This document shows, piece by piece, positions 18,939 to 27,217 of a DNA stretch of 64,000 nucleotides (positions are counted from its first letter, which is position 1; each line of letters begins with the position of its first letter). Source of the DNA: Fervidicoccus fontis Kam940 (GTDB lineage Archaea > Thermoproteota > Thermoprotei_A > Sulfolobales > Fervidicoccaceae); contig NC_017461.1 in assembly GCF_000258425.1 (NCBI RefSeq), positions 434,001-498,000 of the forward strand, given 5' to 3'. Below the pieces are notes generated by a model. That model ran no database searches and was not told the origin of the DNA. It worked only from the letters and a program-made list of their open reading frames with translations. The position numbers were made by a program, and so were the translations under genes.

Positions 18939-21620
18939 TTATTTACTTGGAGTAGTTGCTAGAGATTTCTTAAGGGTATTGTATACCATTGTAGATATTG
19001 CAAGCGCTACTAATACAAGTATCAAGGTTACCAAGCTAATGTACAGTGCATATGCTGCTTTGCTTGCAGCATCGCTTGCTTGCGTAGTAGCTGCATTAGC
19101 TGCAGAAACCGCATTGCTTACTTGACTGCTTAAATTACTCACTTGTGAAGATAATGCATTGATTTGGTTAGCAGCATTAGATGCTGCAGTAGCTGCATTC
19201 TGAGCCTGGGTCGCTGCACTGCTTGCAGAGGTTGCTGCATTCTGAGCTGCAGTTACTGCCTGCGAAACTTGGCTAGATAGCTGGTTAACTGATGTGCTTA
19301 AACTATTGACATTATTAGATAAAGTGCTTAATTGAGAGCTCATAGTATTTAATGAACTATTAATACCGTTTAACGCATTGTTTATTGTGCCTACCGCTGC
19401 ATTGAGATTGTTCTGCAGTGTTGTTAAACTGTTTGAAAGTTGAGTGCTAACGCTAGTTAACTGACTAGAGAGAGCACTTTGAGCACTGTTAATGCTACTT
19501 GTAATGGTACTGACTGCATTCTGCAAATCACTATAAGTCGCAACCTCTGTCAAATTGTTAATTACATACGCATAGCTTGCATCAGTCGCCTGAATTACTG
19601 GCGTGCTAGTGCTTGATGGCACATAATATGTTAAATTAACCATATATGCACCTGGTTCGACGAATGGAATCCACAATCCTAGTACGTTAGTAAATTGACT
19701 TGTCAGTAAACCATTGCTCGTTGAAGTCCATCTCTGAACGTTGGTAGTTACAGCCATTATAGCATCTGTGTTGTTTATCAGCACTCCAGCCATAGCAACA
19801 CCAGCTGGGAATCCAGTACCAATTACTCTTACTATGCCAGAACCTACTAATATTGGTGCAATATCTTTATTGAGATCTAGTAGCAATATCTTTGGAACTA
19901 CTTGAGCAGGCGTGTTAGGTAATATATTAGTACCATTGTAGAATCCTAAGGTAATCGTTCCAATCGATGAACCTGCAGCTTGCAATAAATAGGTACCTTC
20001 AGGAACTGTTGGTACAGTGAAACTAAAGGTAGCCGAGCCACTGTTATCTGCTGTAGCTGTTCCTACTTGTATATCACCAAAGTATATATTAATTGTGTCT
20101 CCTGGTACCAATCCGGTAACTGTAACTAATACTTTATCTCCAACATAGTCGCATGTACCGCTTACTGCTGCACACTGAGAGCAGTATTTCTCACCAACAT
20201 ATTGCTCACATGGACATACTATTACAGTTTGATTATTATAGCCTGCATAAGCAATTGGACTGCTTTTCGGTTGCATCGTAATTGGGTTAATGATCTCATA
20301 ATATCCTCCTGCACCAACTACTATAGCTGCTCTGTACTCGAAGCCCCAGCTATCTTTTCCCCATATGTAGTGGGCGCCAAATGTAATATTCGAAGATGGC
20401 ATAGTAACATTAAATGTTAAGTTTCCATCTTTGCCCAAAGTAAATGTTCCTAGATTTATTGACTGATCAAGGGTCACTGTCAAGTAGTTTGTCTGATATC
20501 CATAGTAAGTTCCTGGACCGTAACCGTAAGCTACTACCGTTATTGTTTGTCCCGGAGTTACAATTGCGTTAGATGGATAATATATTATGAGAATTCTCTG
20601 CACGAGATAGTAATCATCGGGGAATGTTATATTATTGCCATTTGATTCGACTACAGTTGGTATGTATAAGCCAGCAGTCATGTTTGTTGGATAGTATTGA
20701 TAAAGGTTAGAGAAGTTAAAGAACCCGTAGCTGTTAGTCGTTATATTACCAGAGGAAACATTAAAAGTATATGATACATTTGTAAAGTTCTTGTTGTGCA
20801 ATGTTACATTCATTACTTGAACATTTGGATCGAAGCCGATGCCAATTAATGTTAGATTCTGAAGTTGCTGGTCAATACCATTTCCGGTATTTGGAGATAG
20901 TACCAGTTGTGGAAGGACTGTAAATGTTCCAGGTTTCTGATTACTTATATAGGTAGCACCAGAGCCAATAAAGTATACCGAATATTGCCCCATCGGAATA
21001 CCTTCAGTGAAGTTTGAGCTTGAACCGTATAATGGTAGAGTTATACTTGCAGTTCCATTAGAGTTCACAGTTAAATATGTACTTAAATTATACACTGCAG
21101 TGAATGTATTGCTGGTAAAGTTAAATGCTGTAATAACTGCATTTGGATCTACACCATAAACGTTGACGGTAATGCTATTTGGATTGCCTAAAGTATCAGC
21201 ACATGGAGTTTGAATCGGAGATATTTCAACTTTTGGATATATATTGAGATAGCTGTATTCGCTAGTAAGAAATCCTGAAACTAGAACATATACTACAGGT
21301 GGAGATTGTATGCCTGGAAGAGACTTTGGTAAAGTCAATGTCACATTATACAATCCAGTCGTAGAGGGACTTATTGTTTGTGTTACCCATACATTAGATC
21401 CAACTGAATCACTAGCCAGTTTTATTGTATATGTACCTGGCAAATTAATTTGCAGACTTACTGTGATTGGTTCTCCTGGATAAGCACTGCCATCTGGCGC
21501 GGTTCCAGTAACGCTTATTATAGTTGCTCCTCCTTGTTGAGCTACTGCAATTGGTAATGCAAGTATTACTATAGGTATAATAGCTAATAATATTAGACTA
21601 ATTTTTTTCATATTGTCCAT
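18939..21620 (-). CDS. Membrane-anchored coiled-coil surface (S-layer stalk-like) protein
   Basis: 893-aa secreted protein. A signal peptide (about residues 4-27, ending AVA) precedes a beta-sandwich-like region to about residue 685 with repeated Ig-like units (for example GEPITVSLQINLPGTYTIKL and GDKVLVTVTGLVPGDTINIYFG) and many N-glycosylation sequons. Residues about 690-855 are a Ser/Ala/Asn/Gln-rich heptad coiled coil (SQLSTLSNNVNSLSTSVNQL and similar), followed by one membrane helix (about 860-882) and a short basic tail. This layout matches crenarchaeal stalk proteins (SlaB, tetrabrachion). A cysteine-rich loop (CPCEQYVGEKYCSQCAA) near 465 is unusual for such a protein. The GGAGGT ribosome binding site is strong, as expected for an abundant product. 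Confidence 0.88.
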   Translation of the reverse strand: MDNMKKISLILLAIIPIVILALPIAVAQQGGATIISVTGTAPDGSAYPGEPITVSLQINLPGTYTIKLASDSVGSNVWVTQTISPSTTGLYNVTLTLPKSLPGIQSPPVVYVLVSGFLTSEYSYLNIYPKVEISPIQTPCADTLGNPNSITVNVYGVDPNAVITAFNFTSNTFTAVYNLSTYLTVNSNGTASITLPLYGSSSNFTEGIPMGQYSVYFIGSGATYISNQKPGTFTVLPQLVLSPNTGNGIDQQLQNLTLIGIGFDPNVQVMNVTLHNKNFTNVSYTFNVSSGNITTNSYGFFNFSNLYQYYPTNMTAGLYIPTVVESNGNNITFPDDYYLVQRILIIYYPSNAIVTPGQTITVVAYGYGPGTYYGYQTNYLTVTLDQSINLGTFTLGKDGNLTFNVTMPSSNITFGAHYIWGKDSWGFEYRAAIVVGAGGYYEIINPITMQPKSSPIAYAGYNNQTVIVCPCEQYVGEKYCSQCAAVSGTCDYVGDKVLVTVTGLVPGDTINIYFGDIQVGTATADNSGSATFSFTVPTVPEGTYLLQAAGSSIGTITLGFYNGTNILPNTPAQVVPKILLLDLNKDIAPILVGSGIVRVIGTGFPAGVAMAGVLINNTDAIMAVTTNVQRWTSTSNGLLTSQFTNVLGLWIPFVEPGAYMVNLTYYVPSSTSTPVIQATDASYAYVINNLTEVATYSDLQNAVSTITSSINSAQSALSSQLTSVSTQLSNSLTTLQNNLNAAVGTINNALNGINSSLNTMSSQLSTLSNNVNSLSTSVNQLSSQVSQAVTAAQNAATSASSAATQAQNAATAASNAANQINALSSQVSNLSSQVSNAVSAANAATTQASDAASKAAYALYISLVTLILVLVALAISTMVYNTLKKSLATTPSK

Positions 21621-21690
21621 AGAGGATTTACCTCCTTTGCATTTTACTATTAATTTAATTTCAGGTATTTAAGAGATATGTGTCTTTATG

Positions 21691-21700
21691 TATATATAAA
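21691..21700 (-). promoter_or_regulatory. TATA box and strong SD of the stalk-protein gene
   Basis: TTTATATATA on the minus strand is a strong TATA box, giving a start near 21665 and a 45-base leader. The leader ends with GGAGGT (21635-21630), nine bases before ATG 21620. GAGG and CCTC flank TAAAT, so a small hairpin could cover the ribosome binding site. Confidence 0.55.
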
Positions 21701-21720
21701 AGAATTTATTGTATACAATT

Positions 21721-21732
21721 GCTTATAATAAT
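21721..21732 (+). promoter_or_regulatory. TATA box for the rightward RHH-like gene pair
   Basis: GCTTATAATAAT is a TATA element on the plus strand, with expected initiation near 21755 and the ATG at 21807. The same GCTTATAATAAT core recurs at 30275-30286 before another rightward gene, so it is probably the local promoter consensus. It lies back to back with the stalk-protein promoter. Confidence 0.5.
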
Positions 21733-21764
21733 GCATGCATAAAACAATTAATTTTTAATAAGAA

Positions 21765-21804
21765 TTTAAATAATGATTATATTAAAAATTTAAATGATGA
21801 TTAT
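21765..21804 (+). repeat. Tandem imperfect direct repeat before the RHH-like gene
   Basis: TTTAAATAATGATTAT (21765-21780) and TTTAAATGATGATTAT (21789-21804) differ at one of 16 bases and are spaced 24 bases start to start. They lie between the predicted transcription start and the ATG at 21807. Because the encoded protein has a ribbon-helix-helix-like N-terminus, this could be an autoregulatory operator; that is inference. Confidence 0.5.
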
Positions 21805-21806
21805 CA

Positions 21807-22391
21807 ATGAGCGAAAGAGGAAAAAAGAGGTTTCTCGCTATTTCTGAAGATATAATTACAGAGGCAATGAACATAAGTGAAAAAGTTGGAATCCCCTTCA
21901 CTACACTAATAGAGAGAGCTCTCAGCGATGTTTTCAAAGTAATGAAGTACAAACCGCAACTGATTGATGCGCTTTCATACGCTGATGCGGTAGATGATAT
22001 ACGAAAGCTGGGAGGAATTGTTATTCCAATGACTTTTTTCAAAAAAAACATTGAAAAGTTAAGCGATAAGGAGCTGGAGGATTTAGCCAATGAGTTGTAT
22101 AAGATGAGCCTATGGTATGGAGAGCTTGCAAAGGTAAAAAGAGGAATAAGCGTAGATGAGTTAAAGAGAGCTATATCATTATGGATACCTAGCTCAAATA
22201 TTGAGGTGATTGAAAATGGATCAGAGATGAAGATCATTGTCTCTCTATTAGATGCAAATGATAAAGTTTTGTCTGTAAGTAAGAGAATCATTGAGGGATT
22301 GCTCGAAGGTTTTGACTTAAAAGTTAAGGAAATTTCCTTAGGAAACAGTCTTATAATAGCAAAGGTGCACGGAAAAATTGAGGAAAAATAG
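21807..22391 (+). CDS. RHH-like N-terminal domain protein, unknown function (paralogue A)
   Basis: 194 aa, family not recognised. The first 50 residues fit a ribbon-helix-helix pattern: strand KKRFLAIS, helix EDIITEAMNISEKVG, turn IPF, helix TTLIERALSDVFKVM. A segment KLGGIVIPMTFF at about 70 and an amphipathic helix follow. The last 70 residues look alpha/beta (NIEVIENGSEMKIIVSLL ... GFDLKVKEISLGNSLIIAKV). The same three-part layout is seen in the next gene and in the gene at 26214. It overlaps the next gene by 14 bases. A DNA-binding regulator with a C-terminal sensing or oligomerisation domain is the likeliest reading, without proof. Confidence 0.75.
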   Translation: MSERGKKRFLAISEDIITEAMNISEKVGIPFTTLIERALSDVFKVMKYKPQLIDALSYADAVDDIRKLGGIVIPMTFFKKNIEKLSDKELEDLANELYKMSLWYGELAKVKRGISVDELKRAISLWIPSSNIEVIENGSEMKIIVSLLDANDKVLSVSKRIIEGLLEGFDLKVKEISLGNSLIIAKVHGKIEEK

Positions 22392-22899
22392 GAAGAGCAT
22401 TGCAGCTGACTATGATTTAGCTGAAAGGTTGAAAGAATTTTCAAAAAATAGAGGAATGAATTTTTCTAAATATTTAAATGAGATTTTGGAGCAGTGCGTT
22501 TATGCTGAAAAGCAGGGCCTTTACCCACCAAACCTCCTAAAGGAGAAGAGGAGGCAGTATGTGCTTGAAAAGCTAGGATTTGTCTTGTTGCCTTCTGATA
22601 TAATTGAAAAAGCTAAAGATGTAGGAGAGCTTGAAAAATATGGAGAATCAATAGGGAAAACCATTTCTGAGCTCAGTGATGAGTCATTTGAAATTGTAGA
22701 GATGCTTGTAAACAACATGAAAATTGGCTTTTCGCAGAGTGACTCCGTAATGCTTATACCTTCCTACGGCTACCAAGAATTTCTAAGAATTTTTGTCGTT
22801 GGAATAGCAAAGGGGGCGGGTTTAAGAGTTGAGAAAAAGGGGGAGTTTTACTTAATATATCGAAATATAGATGAAGCTATGAAAAGTGAAAGTTCCTGA
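22378..22899 (+). CDS. RHH-like N-terminal domain protein, unknown function (paralogue B)
   Basis: 173 aa starting at TTG, within the end of paralogue A, with GGTG ten bases upstream; the overlap suggests translational coupling and perhaps a hetero-oligomer. The N-terminus NRKSIAADYDLAERLKEFSK is very similar to that of the gene at 26214 (NRKIMAADQELAEKLSKLAE). Then come KLGFVLLPSDIIEKAKDVG and a glycine-spaced helix, and a C-terminal alpha/beta part ending GAGLRVEKKGEFYLIYRNI. No catalytic motif is visible. It converges on the isochorismatase gene, one base away. Confidence 0.75.
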   Translation: MRKNRKSIAADYDLAERLKEFSKNRGMNFSKYLNEILEQCVYAEKQGLYPPNLLKEKRRQYVLEKLGFVLLPSDIIEKAKDVGELEKYGESIGKTISELSDESFEIVEMLVNNMKIGFSQSDSVMLIPSYGYQEFLRIFVVGIAKGAGLRVEKKGEFYLIYRNIDEAMKSESS

Positions 22900-22900
22900 T

Positions 22901-23458
22901 CTAAAGGTTTTGATTTTCCTCAATTATCCTTTTTATTTCATCCTTCGAAAGAACCTTTGCCCCGTAAACTTGGGACATATATACTAAAGCGTAACCGTGA
23001 TCGCTTTCACTAAATGCTGCAACGCATTCTTTTGGTATAATTATCTTATACCCTCTGAAAAATGCATCTGCAGCTGTATGAAGAACGCATATATGAGTAC
23101 TTGTTCCAGTTAAAATCAAAGTATCTACATCCAGCTCCCTCAATAACAGATCTAAACCTGTAGAGAAAAATGCGCTGTACCTCCTTTTCTTAATAATGAA
23201 TTCCCCATTTTGGGGCTCTAGCTCTTCAATTATTTTGCTTCCCCACTCTCCTTCAATCGCATGTTCTCCCCATACTTCAATTTCTCTATCAACCCCTTTG
23301 ATATGAGAGTCAACAGCATATATCACCGGTATACTGTTCTTTTTTGCAAATTCCTTAAGCTCCCTTATGCAGGGAATAATTTTCTTTACATTTTCATTAC
23401 CGAATTTTCCATCGACAAAATCGTGGATCATATCTATTATTATTAGGGAAAATTTCAT
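22901..23458 (-). CDS. Isochorismatase-like (nicotinamidase family) cysteine hydrolase
   Basis: 185-aa hydrolase of the nicotinamidase/isochorismatase superfamily. The catalytic triad is Asp in IIIDMIHDF (residue 9), Lys in KKRRYSAF (about 94) and Cys in TGTSTHICVLHTAADA (about 128), with the usual cis-peptide GTST before it. The short spacing and the lack of the nicotinamidase DxHxxxH metal signature leave the substrate open; DSHIKGVDREIEVWGEH is where metal ligands would lie. The ATG at 23458 follows GGAGGT by nine bases. Confidence 0.85.
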   Translation of the reverse strand: MKFSLIIIDMIHDFVDGKFGNENVKKIIPCIRELKEFAKKNSIPVIYAVDSHIKGVDREIEVWGEHAIEGEWGSKIIEELEPQNGEFIIKKRRYSAFFSTGLDLLLRELDVDTLILTGTSTHICVLHTAADAFFRGYKIIIPKECVAAFSESDHGYALVYMSQVYGAKVLSKDEIKRIIEENQNL

Positions 23459-23512
23459 TTGAAGCATACCTCCATAGTAAAAAATTTCCTTATATTGATA
23501 AAAATTTTTCAG

Positions 23513-24115
23513 TTAAAGTCTTATTTCCCTATCAAGTTCTTCTAAAAACCGCTCAACAAACTTACTTCTCTCTTCCGCAATTTCCTTTCCGGGTTTCGTA
23601 TACATCTTATCTTTAAGCTTTAGAATTTTCCTGGAAAAATGCTCAAAACTCTCATTCAAGCTCCTTTCATGCTTTCCACTATATGCAAAAACTCTAGCTA
23701 TTCCAACCGCTCCGATTGCATCAATCTTGTCTGCATCGCTTAATATTTTGGCCTCAATAGATCCAGGCTCGATACCAGAAGAGAATGAGTGCGCTCTTAT
23801 AGCATGCGAGATTTTTTTGATTTTTTCCTCTCGGATCCCGAATTTCCTCAAAATATCTTCAGAAATCTCTGAAGCTAAAGCTTCGTGATTTTCATCATCG
23901 CTTACTCTTGATATGTCATGGAGATAGGCTGAGGCAAGGAGTACAAATGTGTCGACTTCCTCTTCCACCTTTTCGCCAATATATAGGCATAACCTTACAA
24001 CCCTTTCAACATGCTCAATTCCATGTGTTATGTCTTTCTGTGGCATGACCGACCTTGCTAATAATTTAAGAACTTCCAGCACATTTCTTTCTTCTTCCTT
24101 TAATTCGGTTAACAT
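23513..24115 (-). CDS. HD domain metal-dependent phosphohydrolase
   Basis: 200-aa HD-superfamily protein. Motifs are HGIEHVERVVRLC (H of motif I), LASAYLHDISRV (HD), ISHAIRAHSFS (helical H) and KILSDADKIDAIGAVGIARVFAYSG (motif V Asp), a pattern matching the YedJ/YpgQ-like HD hydrolases that act on nucleotides. The substrate is unknown. It stands alone with a 115-base gap upstream. Confidence 0.88.
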   Translation of the reverse strand: MLTELKEEERNVLEVLKLLARSVMPQKDITHGIEHVERVVRLCLYIGEKVEEEVDTFVLLASAYLHDISRVSDDENHEALASEISEDILRKFGIREEKIKKISHAIRAHSFSSGIEPGSIEAKILSDADKIDAIGAVGIARVFAYSGKHERSLNESFEHFSRKILKLKDKMYTKPGKEIAEERSKFVERFLEELDREIRL

Positions 24116-24231
24116 ATTCCTCTCTCTTCTTAAAAACGTTTTGAAATATTTTGCTTAAAGTATTTTAAAACTTTTGCGATATTGCGTCTCATTAGCATTG
24201 ATAAATCAAAAAACTATCTAAATAAAAAGGA

Positions 24232-24645
24232 TCATTCGCCGATTACTTCTATTAGAACTTGTCTTCTGTTTCTTGGTCCATCAAGCTCAAACAGCATAAT
24301 TTCCTGCCATGTTCCCTTTATGAGTTTTCCATTCACTAAAGGAAACACTTTTGAAGGACCGAAAAATGAAGCCGCTATATGGCTATCTGCATTATTATCT
24401 ATCAGATTGTGATAGTATTTTCTTTCTTTATCAAGAAACTCATCAATCCAGTTAATTATATCTTTCTTTAACCCTTGTTCGTCCTCATTAACTACTATAG
24501 TAGCAGTGGCATGGAGCACAAAGATTAGAACAATTCCATTATTAATTCCACTTTCTTTTACAGCCTGTTCGACAAAAGATGTAATGTTTACAAGCTCTCT
24601 TCTATTTTTAGTATCAATAGAAATGCTCTTTACGAATGTCTTCAT
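24232..24645 (-). CDS. YjbQ/UPF0047 family protein (secondary thiamine-phosphate synthase type)
   Basis: 137-aa small protein of the YjbQ family. Family landmarks are VLHATATIVVNEDEQGLKKDI, HNLIDNNADSHIAASFFGPS, and GTWQEIMLFELDGPRNRR at the C-terminus, including the conserved His residues thought to form the active site. Some members show weak thiamine-phosphate synthase activity, but the physiological role is unclear. It follows the MBL-fold gene by 13 bases on the same strand. Confidence 0.92.
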   Translation of the reverse strand: MKTFVKSISIDTKNRRELVNITSFVEQAVKESGINNGIVLIFVLHATATIVVNEDEQGLKKDIINWIDEFLDKERKYYHNLIDNNADSHIAASFFGPSKVFPLVNGKLIKGTWQEIMLFELDGPRNRRQVLIEVIGE

Positions 24646-24658
24646 TAAAGAGCACCCT

Positions 24659-25327
24659 TTAAGATTGAATTATAGAATTGAAGAAATCTATATACTTTGC
24701 TAGTCTAAACTCGATGCCATGTCCAGGTAAAACAAGTGCATCTGCGTTTACTCTTTCAAGTATTAATTTGATGCTCTTCTTCATCTCCTCCTCATTACCG
24801 CCGAAGAAATCAGTTCTTCCTATGCTCCCTGCGAAAATTGTGTCGCCAGAAAAAGCTAAATCAACCTCTCTTAAATAGAGGAGTATGCTTCCTGGTGTAT
24901 GTCCTGGAGTCTTGAGCACTTCTATTTCTTGATCGTCAAACTCTATTTTTTCTAAATCTTTTAAATCAATATCAGGATCTAAAGGGCAATCCTTTTCATT
25001 CAAATTAAATCTTTTTAGAACTTTTTTATTGTGTTCTTTCAAGAACAAATCCTCGCTACTCATGAAAAATTTTGCATTATATGCACTTTTGATTTCGTCT
25101 ACTCCGCAAACATGATCAAAATGACCGTGTGTTCCAATAACCCATATAGAATTTAAATCTCTATTTTTTAAAAAATCAACAATTACATTGCTACTTTCTC
25201 CTGGATCTATCATGAGAGCCTTTTTCGGATCTTTGCTGAAAATAATATAAGTGTTCGTTCTCAAAACTCCGTGCTTTATTGCATATATAGCTAAATTACC
25301 AATACTAAATTTCTTTATTGCTTGCAT
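24659..25327 (-). CDS. MBL-fold metallohydrolase (glyoxalase II-like)
   Basis: 222-aa metallo-beta-lactamase-fold hydrolase. The metal motif THGHFDHVCGV (HxHxDH), the second His in KTPGHTPGSILLYL, the bridging Asp in FSGDTIFAGSIGRTDFFGG and the last His in VLPGHG are all present, in the arrangement of glyoxalase II/persulfide dioxygenase-like proteins. Which thioester or thiol substrate it takes is unknown. It is probably co-transcribed with the YjbQ gene downstream. Confidence 0.92.
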   Translation of the reverse strand: MQAIKKFSIGNLAIYAIKHGVLRTNTYIIFSKDPKKALMIDPGESSNVIVDFLKNRDLNSIWVIGTHGHFDHVCGVDEIKSAYNAKFFMSSEDLFLKEHNKKVLKRFNLNEKDCPLDPDIDLKDLEKIEFDDQEIEVLKTPGHTPGSILLYLREVDLAFSGDTIFAGSIGRTDFFGGNEEEMKKSIKLILERVNADALVLPGHGIEFRLAKYIDFFNSIIQS

Positions 25328-25439
25328 AATTGTAGTCTACCGATTATTATTAAAATTGTCTGAATTTACAAATTTTTCGATTATACTATCTTTGCTCCTA
25401 TATAAGACAGAAAAGCTCTCATTTGATTTTTATCATTAC

Positions 25440-26123
25440 TCACAAACCAAAAGAGAAGAATTTTGCTATTATAAGTATTATTGAAGACGAGAGAACTATC
25501 AAGATATTGTCATCTAATGGATTATACTCGTATCTTTCTACAAAAGATGCGACAACTGAGGCGATAACTCCCCAGTACCCAGCATATATATATCCAATTG
25601 GTATCATTAATGCTGCCATAGCGAGATTGCCTGCCCAGTGCTTAGTCCTCTTTCCAAAGAGGAGGTTCCTCACTATACCGGTTATTCCGTCTCCAAAGCT
25701 TATAAGCATAGGCGGCAACATCGCAACGAAAGGGTTGCCCAGGTATAGCCACAGAATCAGTATGGAAAAACCCCAAGCAAATGCGAAATTCACTTCATAT
25801 TTATTCTCATCGACTTGAAACCAATAATACTTTTTCCTGCTTTTGTGCTTGTAGAGGAGAAAAGATCCTAGCAAAACTGCAAATAAAAATGGCGTAAAAG
25901 GTTCTTTAAAGATAAATGGGATAAAGGCAGAAACAACCCCTCCAACAAAAATGTGTATTATCTTCCTGTTGTAATATACAGCTTTCCTTTCTTTTACTCC
26001 TCTTTTTATCATAGCATCATATGTTTTCCTAGTCACATAACATATTAATAAAAAAACGTATATAGCTAATGGAATTGCAACAGCTAAGTCTCTAATAAAT
26101 ACATCTATACTGTACGTTTCCAA
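25440..26123 (-). CDS. Polyprenol/dolichol kinase-like integral membrane protein
   Basis: 227-aa protein with six or seven membrane segments in the SEC59/DGK1/VTE5 family of CTP-dependent lipid kinases, related to phosphatidate cytidylyltransferases. Landmarks are YNRKIIHIFVGGVVSAFIP (conserved RKxxH) near residue 48 and GDGITGIVRNLLFGKRTKHWAGNLAM near 145, the probable nucleotide-binding loop. It may make polyprenyl phosphate carriers for glycosylation, which would fit the flippase, PAP2 and glycosyltransferase genes in this window. The start is TTG 26123 eight bases after GGTG. Confidence 0.85.
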   Translation of the reverse strand: METYSIDVFIRDLAVAIPLAIYVFLLICYVTRKTYDAMIKRGVKERKAVYYNRKIIHIFVGGVVSAFIPFIFKEPFTPFLFAVLLGSFLLYKHKSRKKYYWFQVDENKYEVNFAFAWGFSILILWLYLGNPFVAMLPPMLISFGDGITGIVRNLLFGKRTKHWAGNLAMAALMIPIGYIYAGYWGVIASVVASFVERYEYNPLDDNILIVLSSSIILIIAKFFSFGL

Positions 26124-26213
26124 GCGATAAACACCATGGCAAAATATATTAAATTATTCCTGACGAAAGTATTAAATCTTTTTCTAAAGAAAAAATTACA
26201 AGATGATGCAAAA

Positions 26214-26747
26214 ATGCCACTTAACAGAAAGATAATGGCTGCCGACCAAGAATTAGCGGAGAAGCTTTCAAAGCTTGCTGAAAAATATAATACTAGCCTT
26301 TTCAACTTAACAAATAAGGCAATTTCTTCTTATATAATAATGGAAAAGTCTGGGTATGGAGATCCTGTAGATGGAGCAGTAGATTTGACAATTTTTCAAA
26401 CGCTCTTGTCCTTCGGCTTCAAGCTAGAAATTCCCAATCTAGAGGGTGATGAAGCGAAAAAAGCTGGAAGAGCTGTTTGGATTTTAATATCCAGCAGGGT
26501 CGATGGGGCTGACAAAGATAAAGTTCTCCTCAGACTTTTAAGCTTATTTGTTGGCGAGAAGAATGTTTTCACTGAGACTAAAAATGGAGAAAAGAGATTT
26601 GTAGTTTCCCTTCCTATAAATCCCAAGGTAAATGAAGAAGCTTTAAAAGATATCATATATGGATTTTTAGAAGAAGCTTATGGAAGAAACAGGTTCGAAA
26701 TTGAGAATAAGGCTAAGCTTTTAATAATCAGTATTTTTTCAGATTAA
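26214..26747 (+). CDS. RHH-like N-terminal domain protein, unknown function (paralogue C)
   Basis: 177 aa from the ATG at 26214. This start makes its N-terminus (NRKIMAADQELAEKLSKLAE) match that of paralogue B residue for residue, and a TATA-like AATATATTAA at 26143-26152 sits the right distance upstream. An in-frame ATG at 26136 would add 26 basic, amphipathic residues and cannot be excluded. The rest follows the same layout as A and B: SFGFKLEIPNLEG, a glycine-spaced helix, then an alpha/beta domain ending EIENKAKLLIISIF. Family and function not recognised. It converges with the NUDIX gene (4-base overlap). Confidence 0.72.
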   Translation: MPLNRKIMAADQELAEKLSKLAEKYNTSLFNLTNKAISSYIIMEKSGYGDPVDGAVDLTIFQTLLSFGFKLEIPNLEGDEAKKAGRAVWILISSRVDGADKDKVLLRLLSLFVGEKNVFTETKNGEKRFVVSLPINPKVNEEALKDIIYGFLEEAYGRNRFEIENKAKLLIISIFSD

Positions 26748-27217
26748 ATTCTATCTATCTTTTCGATATATTTGTTGAGCACAGGAAGTCCGCAGATAAT
26801 ATCTCCATTTATGTACTTTTTCAGGAAGTTAATAGTAGAGTACGAAGTGTCCTTGCTATTAATTGCCTCTGATGGAGAGAAAAATTTTGCGTCTCCTGCA
26901 TCACTTCCAGCCTTAAGCTCTCCTCTGACATTCTCAAAAAGCACATCTATGAGAATATAATGCCTCCAAACGCTTTTATCCTCTTTTAACACTATAAGCT
27001 CATCGACATTAACTATACACTTAGCATCTCCAATAAGCCCAGTTTCTTCATAAAGCTCTCTTTTTGCTCCGTCAAAGATCGTCTCTTCAAGCTCCAAGTG
27101 CCCTCCTGGAATCGCCCACTTTCCTTCTTGCGGTGGGTAAATTCTCTTAACAAGCAAAATCTCTCCTTTTTCATTAAATACGACAGCACCTACACCTACA
27201 AGAGGTCTAGCACTCAT
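26744..27217 (-). CDS. NUDIX hydrolase
   Basis: 157-aa NUDIX protein. The NUDIX box is intact: GGHLELEETIFDGAKRELYEETGL fits Gx5Ex7REUxEExGU (residues about 38-61). The N-terminal RPLVGVGAVVFNEKGEILLVKR is like ADP-ribose pyrophosphatase and MutT-type house-cleaning enzymes. Substrate not determinable. It overlaps the flavoprotein gene upstream by 11 bases, so the two are co-translated. Confidence 0.92.
   Translation of the reverse strand: MSARPLVGVGAVVFNEKGEILLVKRIYPPQEGKWAIPGGHLELEETIFDGAKRELYEETGLIGDAKCIVNVDELIVLKEDKSVWRHYILIDVLFENVRGELKAGSDAGDAKFFSPSEAINSKDTSYSTINFLKKYINGDIICGLPVLNKYIEKIDRI

Noticed and set aside
21782-22444. A 220-codon open frame on the minus strand opposite the RHH-like pair
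   Set aside because: It lies antisense to two genes with good starts, overlap coupling and a paralogue elsewhere; its residue pattern is Ser/Phe-rich as expected of a shadow frame.
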